This document shows, in pieces, positions 62,523-64,000 of a stretch of DNA of 64,000 bases. The notes beneath the pieces are model-generated. The model saw only the letters and a list, made by a program, of their open reading frames with translations, ran no database searches and was not told the origin of the DNA. A program made the position numbers and the translations under genes. Source of the stretch: CAYUYV01 sp050331455 (lineage in GTDB: Bacteria; Pseudomonadota; Alphaproteobacteria; JAJFIK01). Numbering within the stretch: the first letter of the stretch is position 1; each line of letters starts with the position of its first letter. The stretch lies in contig JBHJGV010000004.1 of NCBI GenBank assembly GCA_050331455.1, positions 62,001-126,000 of the forward strand. The letters are read 5' to 3'.

Positions 62523-63530
62523 TCAGGCGACGCCCACTCGCAACATGTCGTGAAGGTGGATGACCCCCAGGGGCTTGCCGTCCTCCACGATGAACAGGCA
62601 CGTGATTTCATTCGTGTTCATGATGTTGACGGCCTCCGCCGCCAGCACCGTGGGGCTGATCGTCTTGGGCTGCCGGGTCATCAGACTTTCCGCCGGACGC
62701 TCCAGCAGGTCCGGCTGGGTCAGGTTTCGCCGCAGGTCGCCGTCGGTGATGATGCCGATCAGGGCGCCGGCCTCGTCGGTCACGCCGACGCAGCCCAGGC
62801 GCTTGGCGGACATGGTCATCAGTGCCTCGGACATCTTGGTTTGCGCGCCGACCAGCGGCACCGCATCTGCCCGGTGCATCACGTCCCGCACGGCCATGAG
62901 TTGCGCGCCCAGCTTGCCGCCCGGATGGAAGCGCTTGAAATCCACGGCCGTGAAGCCGGATTGGCGCAGCAGGGCGACCGCGAGAGCATCCCCCAGGGCC
63001 ATCATCATGGTGGTGGAGGTCGTGGGCGCGAGGCCATTGGGACAGGCCTCGGGCATATCGGGCAGCACCAGCGCAATACGGGCCTGGCGGGCCAGGGCGC
63101 TGTCCGCGTCGAAGGTCATGGCCACCAGGGGGATCTCAAAGCGCCGGGTGAAGGCCACAAGATCGCGCAGCTCCGCCGTCTCGCCCGATTTCGACAGGGC
63201 AATGACCGCATCCTCCGCAGTGATCATGCCCAGATCCCCGTGGCTCGCCTCGGCCGCATGGACGAATTGGGCGGGCTTGCCCGTCGAGGCCAGGGTGGCG
63301 GCGAGTTTCGTACCCACATGGCCGCTTTTCCCGATTCCTGACACGATGACTCGGCCCGACACGGCGGCAAGGCAGGCGACCGCCGCGTCGAAGGGCGCGC
63401 CAAGGCCGTTTTCAAGGGCTGCCACCAAGGCCTCGATACCGACGATTTCCGCCTGCAGCACGCTCCGGGCGGCGTCGAGATGGCGGTGGGCGGCAGGCGC
63501 CGGCGCAAGGCGGGTCATGGGCAGGGGCAT
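62523..63530 (-). CDS. kdsD: Arabinose-5-phosphate isomerase (KpsF/GutQ)
   Basis: Makes arabinose 5-phosphate for KDO in lipopolysaccharide. The 335-residue chain has a SIS domain (about 45-180: VSGIGKSGHVGTKLAATLAS, FVHAAEASHGDLGM, LSKSGETAEL, TTSTTMMMALGDALA) and a CBS pair (about 205-335: VGVTDEAGALIGIITDGDLR, CLFIVEDGKPLGVIHLHD). It is full length. A role in envelope synthesis fits the lptE elsewhere in this window. Confidence 0.94.
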   Translation of the reverse strand: MPLPMTRLAPAPAAHRHLDAARSVLQAEIVGIEALVAALENGLGAPFDAAVACLAAVSGRVIVSGIGKSGHVGTKLAATLASTGKPAQFVHAAEASHGDLGMITAEDAVIALSKSGETAELRDLVAFTRRFEIPLVAMTFDADSALARQARIALVLPDMPEACPNGLAPTTSTTMMMALGDALAVALLRQSGFTAVDFKRFHPGGKLGAQLMAVRDVMHRADAVPLVGAQTKMSEALMTMSAKRLGCVGVTDEAGALIGIITDGDLRRNLTQPDLLERPAESLMTRQPKTISPTVLAAEAVNIMNTNEITCLFIVEDGKPLGVIHLHDMLRVGVA

Positions 63531-63540
63531 GGGCTCTTGA

Positions 63541-63850
63541 TGTCCTTTCGTTTCGTGCCGGTGTGCGCTGACGGGGGAACTCAGTCGAAAACGCTATTTT
63601 GCCTGAACACTGAGTCAGAAGATGGGCGCCGCGCGGGGGCGGGAAAGACACGCCTGCTTTGAAAGCGGTCAAACCCGCATCCCAACAGGGCGGGGGACAG
63701 GACCCGGCACGGCCTTTTCCGCGAAGAATACCAGTCTCTTCTCCTGACAGGAGTCGCCCGTCTGGACAACCGGGCAGGCCCGGTGTGAGACTTTTGCAGA
63801 CAAACAACAAACGCCGCCCGGACGGCCTGATCAATGGGGAGGACCACACC
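63541..63850. other. Promoter region of the HMG-CoA-synthase-like gene
   Basis: 310 bp without a supportable gene. It contains inverted repeats ACTCAGT / ACTGAGT (about 63581-63613) and ACCGGG / CCCGGT (about 63769-63784), which may be regulatory. The downstream gene has a GGGGAGG ribosome binding site. Confidence 0.4.
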
Positions 63851-64000
63851 ATGGTCGGCATCATTTCCCATGGCGCCTATATCCCGCGCCTGCGTCTCAC
63901 CCGCTCCGCCATTGCGGATGCCCATGGATGGCTCAATCCGGGGCTCAAAGGGAAAGCTCAGGGTGCCCGGGCCCTTGCCAATTGGGACGAGGATTCCGTG
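63851..64000 (+). CDS. HMG-CoA-synthase-like protein (partial)
   Basis: The first 50 codons are seen; the window ends in frame. MVGIISHGAYIPRLRLTRSA and the following GLKGKAQGARALANWDEDS match the start of the thiolase-superfamily hydroxymethylglutaryl-CoA-synthase-like group found in proteobacteria, which are usually next to DUF35/OB-fold and ketoacyl partners. The active-site Cys lies beyond the window. A ribosome binding site precedes the ATG. Confidence 0.82.
   Translation, partial: MVGIISHGAYIPRLRLTRSAIADAHGWLNPGLKGKAQGARALANWDEDSV

Overview
This is a gene-dense, GC-rich stretch of an alphaproteobacterial chromosome. The assignment rests on gene order typical of that class: glnD-murJ-trpS; leuS next to a DUF3576 lipoprotein, lptE and holA; and ribA next to an L,D-transpeptidase and an OmpR-type regulator. 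A complete photoactive yellow protein (PYP) locus narrows this to a PYP-bearing lineage. Rhodothalassium-like bacteria are one candidate, but that is inference. I see no rRNA, tRNA, CRISPR array or intact insertion sequence.

Left part (1-12254). Two hypothetical genes and a CMD/GST pair precede the most interesting region, the PYP light-sensor locus (2813-8340). It holds pyp itself and both genes for making and loading its p-coumaroyl chromophore: a tyrosine ammonia-lyase and a p-coumarate:CoA ligase. Between them, around pyp, lie three paralogous genes (4381-4884, 5433-5996, 6091-6585) of a family I do not recognise. Each of the three intergenic promoter regions carries a TTAA-N7-TTAA-like site resembling the CtrA box. 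I infer that one light-response module is made, loaded, partnered and regulated here. A four-gene metal (probably Mn) ABC importer follows, with a strong palindromic operator in front.

Middle (12255-44505). recQ is followed by an AT-rich gap and a 1260-residue secreted protein that joins a CEMIP-like G8/beta-helix core to an RTX secretion tail. Next come a penicillin-acylase-family lipoprotein, a DUF4386/LysR divergent pair, a thiolase, a FATP-type acyl-CoA synthetase, the housekeeping block holA-lptE-leuS-DUF3576-ThiE-like, a YggS protein, an FNT channel and a DUF2945-MATE-MFS operon. A carboxylate uptake/activation operon (acyl-CoA ligase, DUF3311, Na+ symporter), LDT-ribA and a response regulator follow. 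The last gene is a surface-type GIN/DUF2807 protein whose C-terminal half has alien codon usage and looks like an in-frame acquisition.

Right part (44506-64000). A minus-strand operon encodes a dipeptide-type ABC importer (fused double ATPase, solute-binding protein, two permeases) followed by a GT2 glycosyltransferase and an MBL-fold hydrolase. Opposite it run glnD, murJ and trpS, then small stress and envelope genes, an epoxide-hydrolase-like enzyme, a PPP-type phosphatase, kdsD and the start of an HMG-CoA-synthase-like gene cut by the window edge.
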